DNA of 64,000 nt from Flavobacterium poyangense (lineage in GTDB: Bacteria > Bacteroidota > Bacteroidia > Flavobacteriales > Flavobacteriaceae): contig NZ_JAALLN010000014.1 in NCBI RefSeq assembly GCF_011751075.1, forward strand, positions 1-64,000. Reading direction: 5' to 3'. The notes under the pieces are model-generated. The model ran no database searches. It was not told the origin of the DNA and saw only the letters and a program-made list of their open reading frames with translations. Positions 29,243 to 36,886 of this stretch are shown here, in pieces (position 1 is the stretch's first letter; every line of letters begins with the position of its first letter). The position numbers and the translations under genes were made by a program.

Positions 29243-29881
29243 ATGAAAAATTTAGCACAGCAGATTGAAGAACTGAATGAAAATTTAGGGCATCAGCTTC
29301 CCAGAGAAGCCTTAGATGCATTCGGCAAATCCATTCAGGATTTGAGAGCCAGGAACATGGAAGGAAACAGCATCCAAACAGGCGATATGTTTCCCGATTT
29401 CAAACTGCCAAATACAAATGATGAAACGGTGCAGTTAAAAGAAATTCTAAAAAAGGGAAAAGTGATTGCAGCTTTTTTTCGTGGCAGCTGGTGCCCTTAT
29501 TGCAGCCTTGAATTAAAAGCACTGCAAGACAGCCTAAAACAGATTACCGACAGAAAAGCAACCCTTGTGGCAATCTCACCGCAAAAGCTCGATTATAGCC
29601 AAGAATTAAAGAGCAATTACAATTTGGATTTTGAATTATTGACCGATAAAAACAATGCTTTGGCTAAACAGCTTGGCATTTCATTCGGGCTTCAGGACTA
29701 TATCGTTCCCACTTACAGAGGTTTAGGCATTGACCTGTCGGAATACAACGAAAACGGCAACAGCGAATTGCCTATACCTGCCGTTTTTGTAGTAGATACA
29801 AATGGCAGCGTTAGGTACAAATTTGCTGATGCCAATTATATGAACAGGATAGATATTCAGGAATTGATTAAACAATTATGA
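29243..29881 (+). CDS. Peroxiredoxin-like (AhpC/TSA, redoxin) protein
   Basis: 212 residues. Thioredoxin-fold redoxin with FFRGSWCPYCSLELKAL, Cys84 and Cys87 forming a CxxC site like that of peroxiredoxin-like PRX family members that reduce peroxides. N-terminal 45 residues are helical (LAQQIEELNENLGHQLP). TLVAISPQ and AVFVVDTNGSVRYKFADANY complete the fold. No signal peptide. Its stop overlaps the start of the next gene by four bases (ATGA), so the two are translationally coupled and probably answer one stress. Confidence 0.9.
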   Translation: MKNLAQQIEELNENLGHQLPREALDAFGKSIQDLRARNMEGNSIQTGDMFPDFKLPNTNDETVQLKEILKKGKVIAAFFRGSWCPYCSLELKALQDSLKQITDRKATLVAISPQKLDYSQELKSNYNLDFELLTDKNNALAKQLGISFGLQDYIVPTYRGLGIDLSEYNENGNSELPIPAVFVVDTNGSVRYKFADANYMNRIDIQELIKQL

Positions 29882-30678
29882 ACGAGATAAAAAGAAAAGG
29901 AGCAAGAAGTGCAAAGGATATTCCGACAGATATTTTAGCACAGCTAAATAGTGGTGAAATTGAAACTTCCAACCTTATGGAATGGTTAGCAGTTGACCAG
30001 CGGCTTTTATTGGAAAATTTACTTGCAGAAAATCAAAGAATGAATTATTTAAAACCCGTTCTGTCTAAAATCGACCAACTGAAAAAGCAGACTGTAAACA
30101 CCATAAACGAAGCTATCGGAACAGGGATTCTTGAGCAGGCAATAAAGAATAATGATAGCGATTTCTTAACGACATTATCTCTTCACAAAGCCGATTTAGT
30201 TCGTTGCTGGGCAGCTTATACCATTGGCAAAAATGAAAATCTAAACATAAACGAAACGCTTAATCAAATTAAGCCTTTTTCAACCGATAAACATTTTGGA
30301 GTAAGGGAAATCTGCTGGCTGGCTGTAAGAGCGAAAGTCGCTCAAAATCTTACCAAAAGCATTGAAATACTTTCCAAATGGACGACAAACCAAGATGAAA
30401 ATATCAGACGCTTTACCACAGAGACAACACGGCCTCGCGGCGTTTGGTGCGAACATATCGAAGAACTAAAACAAAATCCCAAATTGGCTTTGCCAATTTT
30501 AGAACCTCTAAAATCCGATTCAGCAAAATATGTACAAGACAGTGTTGGAAATTGGTTAAATGATGCAAGTAAAACACAGCCCGATTTTGTAAAGGAGCTT
30601 TGTAAACGTTGGGAAAAAGAAAGCGGTACAAAACAAACAAGGTACATTGTCAAAAAGGCATTGAGAACGGTCAATTAG
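29878..30678 (+). CDS. DNA alkylation repair (AlkD/HEAT-repeat) family protein
   Basis: 266 residues made of helical repeats: VRCWAAYTIGKNENLNI, HFGVREICWLAVRAKV, NIRRFTTETTRPRGVWCEHI and KYVQDSVGNWLNDASKTQPD. These last motifs (RRF-TE--RPRG-W, D-S-GNWLND--K--P) are characteristic of the AlkD-like glycosylase or DNA-binding HEAT family. Coupled to the peroxiredoxin gene by ATGA overlap and controlled with it, likely by the divergent HxlR regulator. Whether it is an active glycosylase is not certain. Confidence 0.87.
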   Translation: MNEIKRKGARSAKDIPTDILAQLNSGEIETSNLMEWLAVDQRLLLENLLAENQRMNYLKPVLSKIDQLKKQTVNTINEAIGTGILEQAIKNNDSDFLTTLSLHKADLVRCWAAYTIGKNENLNINETLNQIKPFSTDKHFGVREICWLAVRAKVAQNLTKSIEILSKWTTNQDENIRRFTTETTRPRGVWCEHIEELKQNPKLALPILEPLKSDSAKYVQDSVGNWLNDASKTQPDFVKELCKRWEKESGTKQTRYIVKKALRTVN

Positions 30679-30694
30679 TAATATTGCAACTGAA

Positions 30695-30892
30695 ATGGCA
30701 TCTCCATTAAACCATATTATTTCGGTGATACAGCGAAAAGAAAATGTCATTTCGCTGTCTGCACCTAATGCAATTGATAAAGCATTGGATGTGCTTGCTT
30801 AGCATGGAGTTGCTGTTAAGAACCAAATCTTAACTTTAGAGCATGAAAGAGAATCGAAAAGTTATGGCCGCAATTTTAAAGAGAAAACTGCC
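30695..30892 (+). pseudogene. Broken gene interrupted by the IS6 element
   Basis: A frame from ATG 30695 reads MASPLNHIISVIQRKENVIS then NAIDKALDVLA, a TAG at 30800-30802, and continues in the same frame as HGVAVKNQILTLEHERESKS until the left end of the IS. A CAG to TAG change would explain the stop. I do not recognise the family. It follows the alkylation-repair gene by 16 bases and may be the old third gene of that operon. Confidence 0.45.
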
Positions 30893-31666
30893 GATTCTGT
30901 CGCATCTCGAAGAATCAAATATAAAATTTTAAGCAATTTAAAATTTAGCCCGCCAGTTTGCAGAATGATTTAAACATAGATTTCCCTGGTTTGACCATCT
31001 GATTTTTTCTAAGCATATTCACAACTTCAATTCCGCTCAATGTTCTTTTGGCCGATTCAAAACTTTTGAAACCTAATCCATTTTGTATACGCCACTTTAT
31101 AAAACGATGATCCTGTTCTACAATATTGTTGAGATATTTACACTGCCGGATTTTAATCTTTGAGAATGAACGTTTGTTATATACTTTGATCGCTGCGATA
31201 TTAGAACTACTTTTATCAATTTTTATGACTCTTAGCCGGTAATTATTATCAATTGCTTTAATTAGAAATGACTGAGCACTCATTCTTTGTCTTTTTCTAG
31301 TCAAAAGAAAGTCAACCGTATTACCTAATTTATCTACTGCTCGATATAAATAACACCATATACCTTTTACTTTGATATATGTCTCATCCAATCTCCAACT
31401 CGCTCCCACTCTGCCTTTTATCTTCTTCATCTCTGACTCAATCAAAGGTGTAAACTTATAAACCCAGCGCTGGATCGTGGCATGATCCACAATGACTCCT
31501 CTAATCTTCATTAGTTCTTCAACATCCCGGTAACTAAGTGTAAATCTTAGCTTGAAATATACTGCCTGAAGAATTATGTATTTTGGATAACAATGACCTT
31601 TAGTATTCATCTTTTAATCGGTTTAAAGTTCTAAAGATAAAAGTTATTACCAGATGCGACAGAACC
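30893..31666. mobile_element. IS6-family insertion sequence, about 774 bp, apparently complete
   Basis: Terminal inverted repeats: ga-TTCTGTCGCATCT at 30893-30907 and its inverted partner AGATGCGACAGAA-cc at 31652-31666 (13 of 15 perfect core). A single transposase gene fills it. The flanks show only a ctgc match (aaactgcc left, ctgctgca right), not a clean 8-bp target duplication, so the copy may have moved by recombination or its flanks have been rearranged. Remnants of related copies lie at 5626-6060 and 56307-56705. Confidence 0.9.
30945..31610 (-). CDS. IS6-family transposase
   Basis: 221-residue DDE transposase. N-terminal helix-turn-helix region LSYRDVEELMKIRG and DHATIQRWVYKFTP; catalytic triad Asp75 (WRLDETYIKVKG), Asp132 (KIDKSSSN) and Glu165 (NNIVEQDHRFIKWRI). 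Ends LRKNQMVKPGKSMFKSFCKL. Length and spacing (57 and 33 residues) fit the IS6/IS26 group, which moves by replicative cointegration and can carry neighbouring DNA. No internal stops: probably active. Confidence 0.94.
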   Translation of the reverse strand: MNTKGHCYPKYIILQAVYFKLRFTLSYRDVEELMKIRGVIVDHATIQRWVYKFTPLIESEMKKIKGRVGASWRLDETYIKVKGIWCYLYRAVDKLGNTVDFLLTRKRQRMSAQSFLIKAIDNNYRLRVIKIDKSSSNIAAIKVYNKRSFSKIKIRQCKYLNNIVEQDHRFIKWRIQNGLGFKSFESAKRTLSGIEVVNMLRKNQMVKPGKSMFKSFCKLAG

Positions 31667-31830
31667 CTGCTGCAAAAATCAAAAACAGGTAAAAATACGT
31701 ACATGCAAAATCAGGAATTTGTACTAATTTTAGTCTGATTTTAAAAATTTTCTATTACAAGCCGGCATTCTTAATAAAGACAAGATGCCGGATTCAGTAC
31801 TCTGAGATCTGTAATTAAACCCAAACAATT

Positions 31831-32436
31831 ATGAAAATTGGAATCATAGGAATCGGCAGCCTTACCCTTAAGCTGGCCATCCGCTCTGCCAGGGCAGGAT
31901 ATAAAATAACCCTGCACAATCCCCGGGGTAACAGCCTTATAAGGGAATCGGTTAAAACAATGGGCGCAACTGCGGCCCTTGGCACCCTTGAGCAGGCCGC
32001 GGCGGCAGACATTATACTTTTGTTCCTTCCAAAGGATGATCTGGAGTCTGTACTGCCAAACCTGCCTGATATGTCAGGGAAAATAATCGTACATACCAGC
32101 AGCCTGATCTTTGATCCCGGCTCGCTTTTATCGGGCATCACCCATGGTATGACCTACAGGATTACCGTCTGTTTAATTCCTGAGGCGCATATCGTAAAAC
32201 TCTTTACCCCGGTGAGCCTAAAACCAGCAGTTAAAACCACAGCCCATACAAACAGGCAGGAGCTGTTTTTCATATCTAGTCATAAAGCTTCGGGAAATGG
32301 TATCCGGAATTTTCTTAAAACACTGGACTTTCTGCCCATTGACCTTACCGGTAGACTGAAGGTCCAAAATACAGCAATGAACTTAAAATCCATATCAGCG
32401 CCCCCGGCCGGCCCTTTTGCTGATCAACTGAATTAA
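31831..32436 (+). CDS. NADP-binding oxidoreductase (F420-dependent NADP reductase-like)
   Basis: 201 residues. Rossmann start MKIGIIGIGSLTLKLAIRSA with the GxGxxx loop, then NPRGNSLIRESVKTMGA and AAAADIILLFLPKDDLESVL, KIIVHTSS. This matches the NPD-type 'F420-dependent NADP oxidoreductase' domain. The C-terminal part is shorter than usual and Lys/Asn-rich, so it may be a diverged or shortened member. A strong hairpin terminator follows. Confidence 0.8.
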   Translation: MKIGIIGIGSLTLKLAIRSARAGYKITLHNPRGNSLIRESVKTMGATAALGTLEQAAAADIILLFLPKDDLESVLPNLPDMSGKIIVHTSSLIFDPGSLLSGITHGMTYRITVCLIPEAHIVKLFTPVSLKPAVKTTAHTNRQELFFISSHKASGNGIRNFLKTLDFLPIDLTGRLKVQNTAMNLKSISAPPAGPFADQLN

Positions 32437-32474
32437 AAATAGAGCATCCGGCGCGCAGTGTCAAAGCAAAAAAA

Positions 32475-32499
32475 GCCCGCCTGTGTACAGCAGGCGGGC
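32475..32499. terminator. Bidirectional hairpin terminator
   Basis: GCCCGCCTG (32475-32483) and CAGGCGGGC (32491-32499) form a perfect 9-bp GC-rich stem with a 7-base loop, preceded by an A run and followed by ATGAATAAAAAAA. It separates the plus-strand oxidoreductase gene from the minus-strand small gene that follows. Confidence 0.85.
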
Positions 32500-32523
32500 A
32501 TGAATAAAAAAAACTGAATTAAG

Positions 32524-32772
32524 TTAGTTAAGCTTTTGATATGGTCTGACAGAGGTTCTCCTCGCTGATAAAGGCCGCAATATACTGCTGCGCTTCATTT
32601 CGTTTACCCGCCGGGGTCTAAAAGTATTGAGATGAAACTCCTCGCCCTGGTCCCTGATATGTATAATTTCGGTGTAGCCTTTGGAAATAAGGCTTCCTTT
32701 TAATTTAATGACCCTCTGTTGCTCCTGCGGGTCCAGATCTTTTCTCACCTTGAATCGTACTTCTTTTTGCAT
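32524..32772 (-). CDS. Small basic hypothetical protein
   Basis: 82 residues, MQKEVRFKVRKDLDPQEQQR then VIKLKGSLISKGYTEIIHI, with a basic C-terminus (RPRRVNEMKRSSILRPL). The charge could suit nucleic-acid or phosphate binding, but no family is recognised. It converges on the terminator at 32475, supporting a real transcript on this strand. Confidence 0.6.
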   Translation of the reverse strand: MQKEVRFKVRKDLDPQEQQRVIKLKGSLISKGYTEIIHIRDQGEEFHLNTFRPRRVNEMKRSSILRPLSARRTSVRPYQKLN

Positions 32773-32963
32773 TGTAAAAAAATCTGATGTTTATAAATGA
32801 TGGTCTTTCCAGATCAAATATAATTATTAAAATGGTACGTATCAAGATCGGGGATGTTAAAAAACAAAGCCCTGCAGCTTAAAGTGCACCGTTTTGCCGC
32901 ATTAAAGACAGACAGCGTAAAATCTGCAGTTATTTTTGTATTTTTGATAAAAACCAACGGCAT

Positions 32964-33224
32964 ATGTATACCCTAAAAGAAGCAGAGCAGCCTTCACAAT
33001 ATTATCAGGACAGGATTCTGGGAAAAGCCATTAACAAAAAAACATCAGAATCCCTTGCGATAACCGATTTAAAAATAGAAGAGCTCACAGAACAGAATTT
33101 TGATGTGATCTGCTATGCAAAATGTTCTTACAGCGTTGGCTTTTTCAGGAACATACGATCAGCGACCAAAGAATTAGGGCTCCCTGCCCCTTCACAGGTA
33201 TTAGAAAACAGCCTCCAGCAGTGA
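32964..33224 (+). CDS. Small hypothetical protein, 86 aa
   Basis: MYTLKEAEQPSQYYQDRILG and on to ITDLKIEELTEQNFDVICYA with FFRNIRSATKELGLP near the end. One hydrophobic patch, no clear membrane segment, one Cys pair (CYAKC). No known family. Its frame stops about 140 bases before the cold-shock gene. Confidence 0.55.
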   Translation: MYTLKEAEQPSQYYQDRILGKAINKKTSESLAITDLKIEELTEQNFDVICYAKCSYSVGFFRNIRSATKELGLPAPSQVLENSLQQ

Positions 33225-33365
33225 AGTTTTCCCCTTGAAAATCGCATTTATTAAGCCTATGCCCATTACCGCGGATTGACTTACGTTAAGAAAAACACAA
33301 TTAAAAATCTTTTTTCAGTTTCCTGTTATTTAATACGCTACATTTGTGTAAATTAAATATTTAAC

Positions 33366-33557
33366 ATGTAGGAAGGTACAGTAAAATTCTTCAATGAAGA
33401 AAAAGGTTTTGGTTTTATAACACCCACAGATGGCGGAAACGAAGTTTTTGTTCACGTTTCAGGGCTGTCGGAAAATATCCGTGAAAATGATCAGGTGCGT
33501 TATGACGTGCAGGAAGGACGCAAAGGTCCAAACGCAGTGAACGTAGTAATAGCATAA
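33366..33557 (+). pseudogene. Cold-shock protein with amber stop at codon 2
   Basis: The 64-codon frame gives a complete CspA-type RNA-binding protein: EGTVKFFNEEKGFGFITPTD (RNP1-type KGFGFI), NEVFVHVSGLSENIREND (RNP2-type VFVHV), ending GPNAVNVVIA. But the second codon is TAG (33369-33371). Flavobacterial relatives, from memory, begin Met-Gln, so CAG to TAG is the likely change. There is no other start in a useful position downstream, since the next Met is absent. A perfect terminator follows, so the locus is otherwise intact. Either a recent null mutation, an error, or a read-through case. Confidence 0.85.
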
Positions 33558-33579
33558 TTTACTATAAAATTAGTTTATC

Positions 33580-33611
33580 AAGCATCTGCCTAAAGCAGAT
33601 GCTTTTTTTAT
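33580..33611 (+). terminator. Rho-independent terminator of the cold-shock gene
   Basis: AAGCATCTGC (33580-33589) pairs perfectly with GCAGATGCTT (33595-33604) around a 5-base loop and is followed by a T tract. It starts 22 bases after the cold-shock stop codon. Confidence 0.9.
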
Positions 33612-33670
33612 TTAAACACAGGCTATATGAATAAAAAAAACTCTTCATATAATGCCATGATTAAATATAT

Positions 33671-35086
33671 CTAACGTGTTAATTCATTAATCATTCCATT
33701 GAAAATAAAACCATGAAAAGGCAGCACTGAATACCAGTACAGCCTGCCCAATATTCCCTTAGGTCTAAAAGTCGCGGCCTGGTACAATTTATTATTAATA
33801 ATTTTAAATTCAAGCCACGCTTCTCCGGGCAGTTTCATCTCGGCATATAAAATTAATTTTCCTTCTTTCTTGTCAGCATATACCACACGCCAGAAATCGA
33901 GTGCATCTCCTGCATGAATTTCATGTCTACTGGTTCTTCCCCTTCTTGCTCCCACACCTCCGGCAATCTTATCCATAAAGCCGCGCAGGCTCCAGAGCCA
34001 GTCTGCGTAATACCATCCGGTTTCCCCGCCGATAGACCATATTTTAGATATCACAGCATCCCTGTCAATGATTTTTCTTTTTCTTCTGTCAATAAAGCAG
34101 TCTTTTTTAGGAACCTTTAGATAATAAGCCACACTTCCTTTAAACTGTCCGCTGATCTGTGAATCTTTCCAGCTCGAAGCCACTGCATCTTCGTTAATCT
34201 TTGTGAGTGCCCTCTGCAGCGCCATCTCGTAATTCATTGGCTTAACACTTAATAAATCATTAATCCTGCTGTCACTGCAAACGACTTCTACTTTCATACT
34301 GCTTACTAATGCCGAAGCCAGTTTAAAAGAAGTTGAAGTAATAAAATAAAGCCAGTACGATGACAATTTTGGCGTCATGACCGGCAGTGTATAAATATAT
34401 CTTTTTAGTTTTTTTGCCCGGGCAAACCCCAGGAGCATTTCTTTATAGGTCAGAATATCGGGGCCGCCGATATCAAAACTTTCATTATAGGTTTTAGGGT
34501 TTAGCAGTGAGCGGATTAAAAACTCTAAAACATCCCCAATAGCAATAGGCTGGCATTTGGTATTGAGCCATTTTGGAGTAATCATCACGGGGAGTTTATT
34601 AACCAGATCACGTATAATTTCAAAAGAAGCACTCCCGGATCCCACAATAATCCCAGCCCTTAGTGTAGTGGTCGGGGTTTTTCCATTCTTTAAAATTTCC
34701 TCTACTGCTTTTCTGGATGATAAATGTTTGGATAATGATTTATCGTTTACAATTCCGCTTAAATAAATAATCTGTTTTGCGGCTGTTCTGTCTATTTTCT
34801 CCTTGAAATAACGAGCCGAAATACTTTCCAGCTCATCATAGTTAACCGCCCCTGACATGGAATGAATCAGATAATAGGCCGCATCGATATCATCAGGGAT
34901 TTTTTCCACGCTTTTTGCATCTAAAAAATCAACTTCAAGAAGATGGATGTTTTTTGTATCTCTTTTGGGATAATAAAACCTGCTCTTATCCCTCACACAG
35001 CAGATTACTTCATGTCCCTGATCCAGCAGTAAAGGCAACAGCCTCTTACCAATATATCCTGTTGCGCCTGTGAGTAGAATTTTCAT
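33671..35086 (-). CDS. NAD(P)-binding SDR-like protein with DUF2867 domain
   Basis: 471 residues. N-terminal extended Rossmann domain: MKILLTGATGYIGKRLLPLL, later YYLIHSMSG, QIIYLSGIV and TLRAGIIVGSGSASF. C-terminal half (from about residue 320) carries SIGGETGWYYADWLWSLRGF, GDALDFWRVVYAD and PGEAWLEFKI, the DUF2867-type pattern. Family members are annotated as nucleoside-diphosphate-sugar epimerase-like; the reaction is not known. It lies 11 bases after the SDR gene on the same strand. Confidence 0.87.
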   Translation of the reverse strand: MKILLTGATGYIGKRLLPLLLDQGHEVICCVRDKSRFYYPKRDTKNIHLLEVDFLDAKSVEKIPDDIDAAYYLIHSMSGAVNYDELESISARYFKEKIDRTAAKQIIYLSGIVNDKSLSKHLSSRKAVEEILKNGKTPTTTLRAGIIVGSGSASFEIIRDLVNKLPVMITPKWLNTKCQPIAIGDVLEFLIRSLLNPKTYNESFDIGGPDILTYKEMLLGFARAKKLKRYIYTLPVMTPKLSSYWLYFITSTSFKLASALVSSMKVEVVCSDSRINDLLSVKPMNYEMALQRALTKINEDAVASSWKDSQISGQFKGSVAYYLKVPKKDCFIDRRKRKIIDRDAVISKIWSIGGETGWYYADWLWSLRGFMDKIAGGVGARRGRTSRHEIHAGDALDFWRVVYADKKEGKLILYAEMKLPGEAWLEFKIINNKLYQAATFRPKGILGRLYWYSVLPFHGFIFNGMINELTR

Positions 35087-35097
35087 CTTTGTATAAA

Positions 35098-35781
35098 TTA
35101 CATTTTAAAACTGACCAGACCATAATCCATTTGAAAAATCTGGCCCGAAATTGATCCTGCCGCTTTAGAGATAAGATAATCTGCCATCTGCGCCACTTCG
35201 CGGGGTTTTAAATAATTTTTAAGCGGATGGCGCTCTATCATATTTTCTTTCATGCGCTCATTTCTGAGGATCGAAGCTGACAACGAAGTTTCGGTGATCG
35301 TAGGCGCAATGGCATTGATGCGGACTTTGGGAGCCAGTTCTGCCCCTAACGATTTTACAAGCCCCTCTACCCCGCCTTTTGCAGCTGCAATACTGGCATG
35401 AAAAGGCATTCCGAGTTTTACCGCTACGGTGCTGAAAAGCACAATCGACGGATTAGTTCCTTTTTTTAAAGCCGGCAGATAATGCTGAATGGCTTTTACA
35501 GCGCCAATAACATTAATTTCAAAATCATTTCTGAAATCATCAGCACCCAGACTTAAAATAGGTTTGAGGTTTATCGATCCCGGACAATAGATAAGGGCAT
35601 CAATACTTTCAATTTCCGGAAGATCATCATGCAGAACATCAGCCCCATAATGGATTAAATTGGGATGGAAAATCTCAGGAGCAGTCCTGCTGATATTATA
35701 AACCTGCCTGTTTTCTAATTGCTGCAGCACTACGGCGCTGCCAATTCCCCTGCTGCCCCCAATAACTACTATTTTTTCCAT
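35098..35781 (-). CDS. Short-chain dehydrogenase/reductase
   Basis: 227 residues with the classical SDR signature: GGSRGIGSAVVLQ (cofactor loop), IDALIYCPGSI, the catalytic Ser in VLFSTVAV, and the usual Tyr-x-x-x-Lys position seems to be Ala-x-x-Lys (FHASIAAAKGGVEGL), where the Tyr is replaced, so activity is doubtful unless the residue is aligned differently. C-terminal NAIAPTITETSL and SISGQIFQMDYGL follow the family. Paired with the DUF2867 gene; both are divergent from the light-stress operon. Confidence 0.86.
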   Translation of the reverse strand: MEKIVVIGGSRGIGSAVVLQQLENRQVYNISRTAPEIFHPNLIHYGADVLHDDLPEIESIDALIYCPGSINLKPILSLGADDFRNDFEINVIGAVKAIQHYLPALKKGTNPSIVLFSTVAVKLGMPFHASIAAAKGGVEGLVKSLGAELAPKVRINAIAPTITETSLSASILRNERMKENMIERHPLKNYLKPREVAQMADYLISKAAGSISGQIFQMDYGLVSFKM

Positions 35782-35956
35782 TATTCTAAAATTTAAAGTA
35801 TTGTACTTCCTTCAGATATCATCTTACTAAATAATTGATTTTCATTATAAAGATAGTGATTGTTTAACTTTTACCAAATAACATTAAACAAAATAAATCT
35901 AATTAAGTACCTTAGCACTATTACAAATGAAAAAAAGTTCGTAACAGCGTATCGAT

Positions 35957-36247
35957 ATGAATACAAAACAAAGCAGCTTTTCTGCCCTTGAACTGGACCG
36001 CATTATAGAAATGGCATGGGAAGACAGAACCACCTTTGATGCCATAAAGTTTCAGTTTCATTTATCTGAGGCCGATGTAAAGGCTTTGATGAAAAAAGAA
36101 CTGAAATTCAGCAGTTATAAATTATGGCGCAAACGCGTGGAGAACTGCAGAACCAAGCATGCAGCGAAGCGTCCTTCTGAAATCGACCGTTTTAAATGCA
36201 GCAGACAGCGCGTGATTTCCAACAATAAAATTTCAAAACGAAGATGA
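35957..36247 (+). CDS. TIGR03643-family (DUF2805) protein
   Basis: 96 residues, SALELDRIIEMAWEDRTTFD and FHLSEADVKALMKKEL, then SSYKLWRKRVENCRTKHAAK. This arrangement is a typical flavobacterial TIGR03643-type protein, usually found next to photolyase genes as here. Likely a small DNA-interacting or helical protein; role not established. First gene of a plus-strand operon with flavin reductase, photolyase and DUF2256. Confidence 0.85.
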   Translation: MNTKQSSFSALELDRIIEMAWEDRTTFDAIKFQFHLSEADVKALMKKELKFSSYKLWRKRVENCRTKHAAKRPSEIDRFKCSRQRVISNNKISKRR

Positions 36248-36278
36248 AAAAAAGTTTCTGCATTCACAAGATATCGAC

Positions 36279-36884
36279 ATGCTGGAAAGCCGCAAAATAG
36301 CTCATCTGATCAATAGTATTGGCGGCTTTAAAAGTGTTTCGCTTATTGGAACCAAAAGCCATTCAAGAAATACGAACGTATCTATTTTTAGTTCTGTATT
36401 TCATATCGGAGCCAATCCTGCATTGATCGATGTAATTTTCAGGCCTAGTCCGCCGCAGCGCGATACTTTAAGCAATATTCTAGAATCCGGTTTTTATACC
36501 CTAAACCATATCAATGAATCGATTTATAAAAAAGCGCACCAGACTTCCGCGCGCTATGATGCCGCTGTATCTGAATTTGATGCAGTGAGCCTCACCCCTG
36601 AATTTAAAAACGGCTTTCAGGCTCCTTTTGTACAGGAAAGCCTGATTCAGATGCGAATTGAACTTAAAGAGAAAATTGATATTTCGATTAACAATACCAC
36701 TATGATTATCGGCGAAATTGTTCAAATCTATATTCCTGAAGACTGCGTATCTCCAGATGGATTTGTTGATCTTGAAAAAGCCAATACCATTACCTGTTCG
36801 GGTCTGGACAGTTATCATAAAACCATACAGCTCGCCCGGCTATCTTATGCAAAACCCGATAAGGAAATTACATCATTGCTTTAA
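36279..36884 (+). CDS. Flavin reductase-like (FMN-binding split barrel) protein
   Basis: 201 residues: KSVSLIGTKSHSRNTNVSIF and SSVFHIGANPALIDVIFRPS, then RDTLSNILESGFYTLNH and QTSARYD, matching the flavin-reductase-like domain family. It may supply reduced flavin, which fits its place two bases before the photolyase gene. The stop at 36882-36884 is followed immediately by the photolyase start at 36887. The start used (MLESRKIAHL) leaves 31 bases from the previous gene. Confidence 0.86.
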   Translation: MLESRKIAHLINSIGGFKSVSLIGTKSHSRNTNVSIFSSVFHIGANPALIDVIFRPSPPQRDTLSNILESGFYTLNHINESIYKKAHQTSARYDAAVSEFDAVSLTPEFKNGFQAPFVQESLIQMRIELKEKIDISINNTTMIIGEIVQIYIPEDCVSPDGFVDLEKANTITCSGLDSYHKTIQLARLSYAKPDKEITSLL

Positions 36885-36886
36885 AA

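Noticed and set aside
30893..31666. Perfect 8-bp target duplication around the IS6 element
   Set aside because: The flanks aaactgcc and ctgctgca share only ctgc.
33366..33557. TAG recoding to an amino acid
   Set aside because: Other suspicious stops here include TGA, and many genes end normally in TAG and TGA, so a code change is unlikely.
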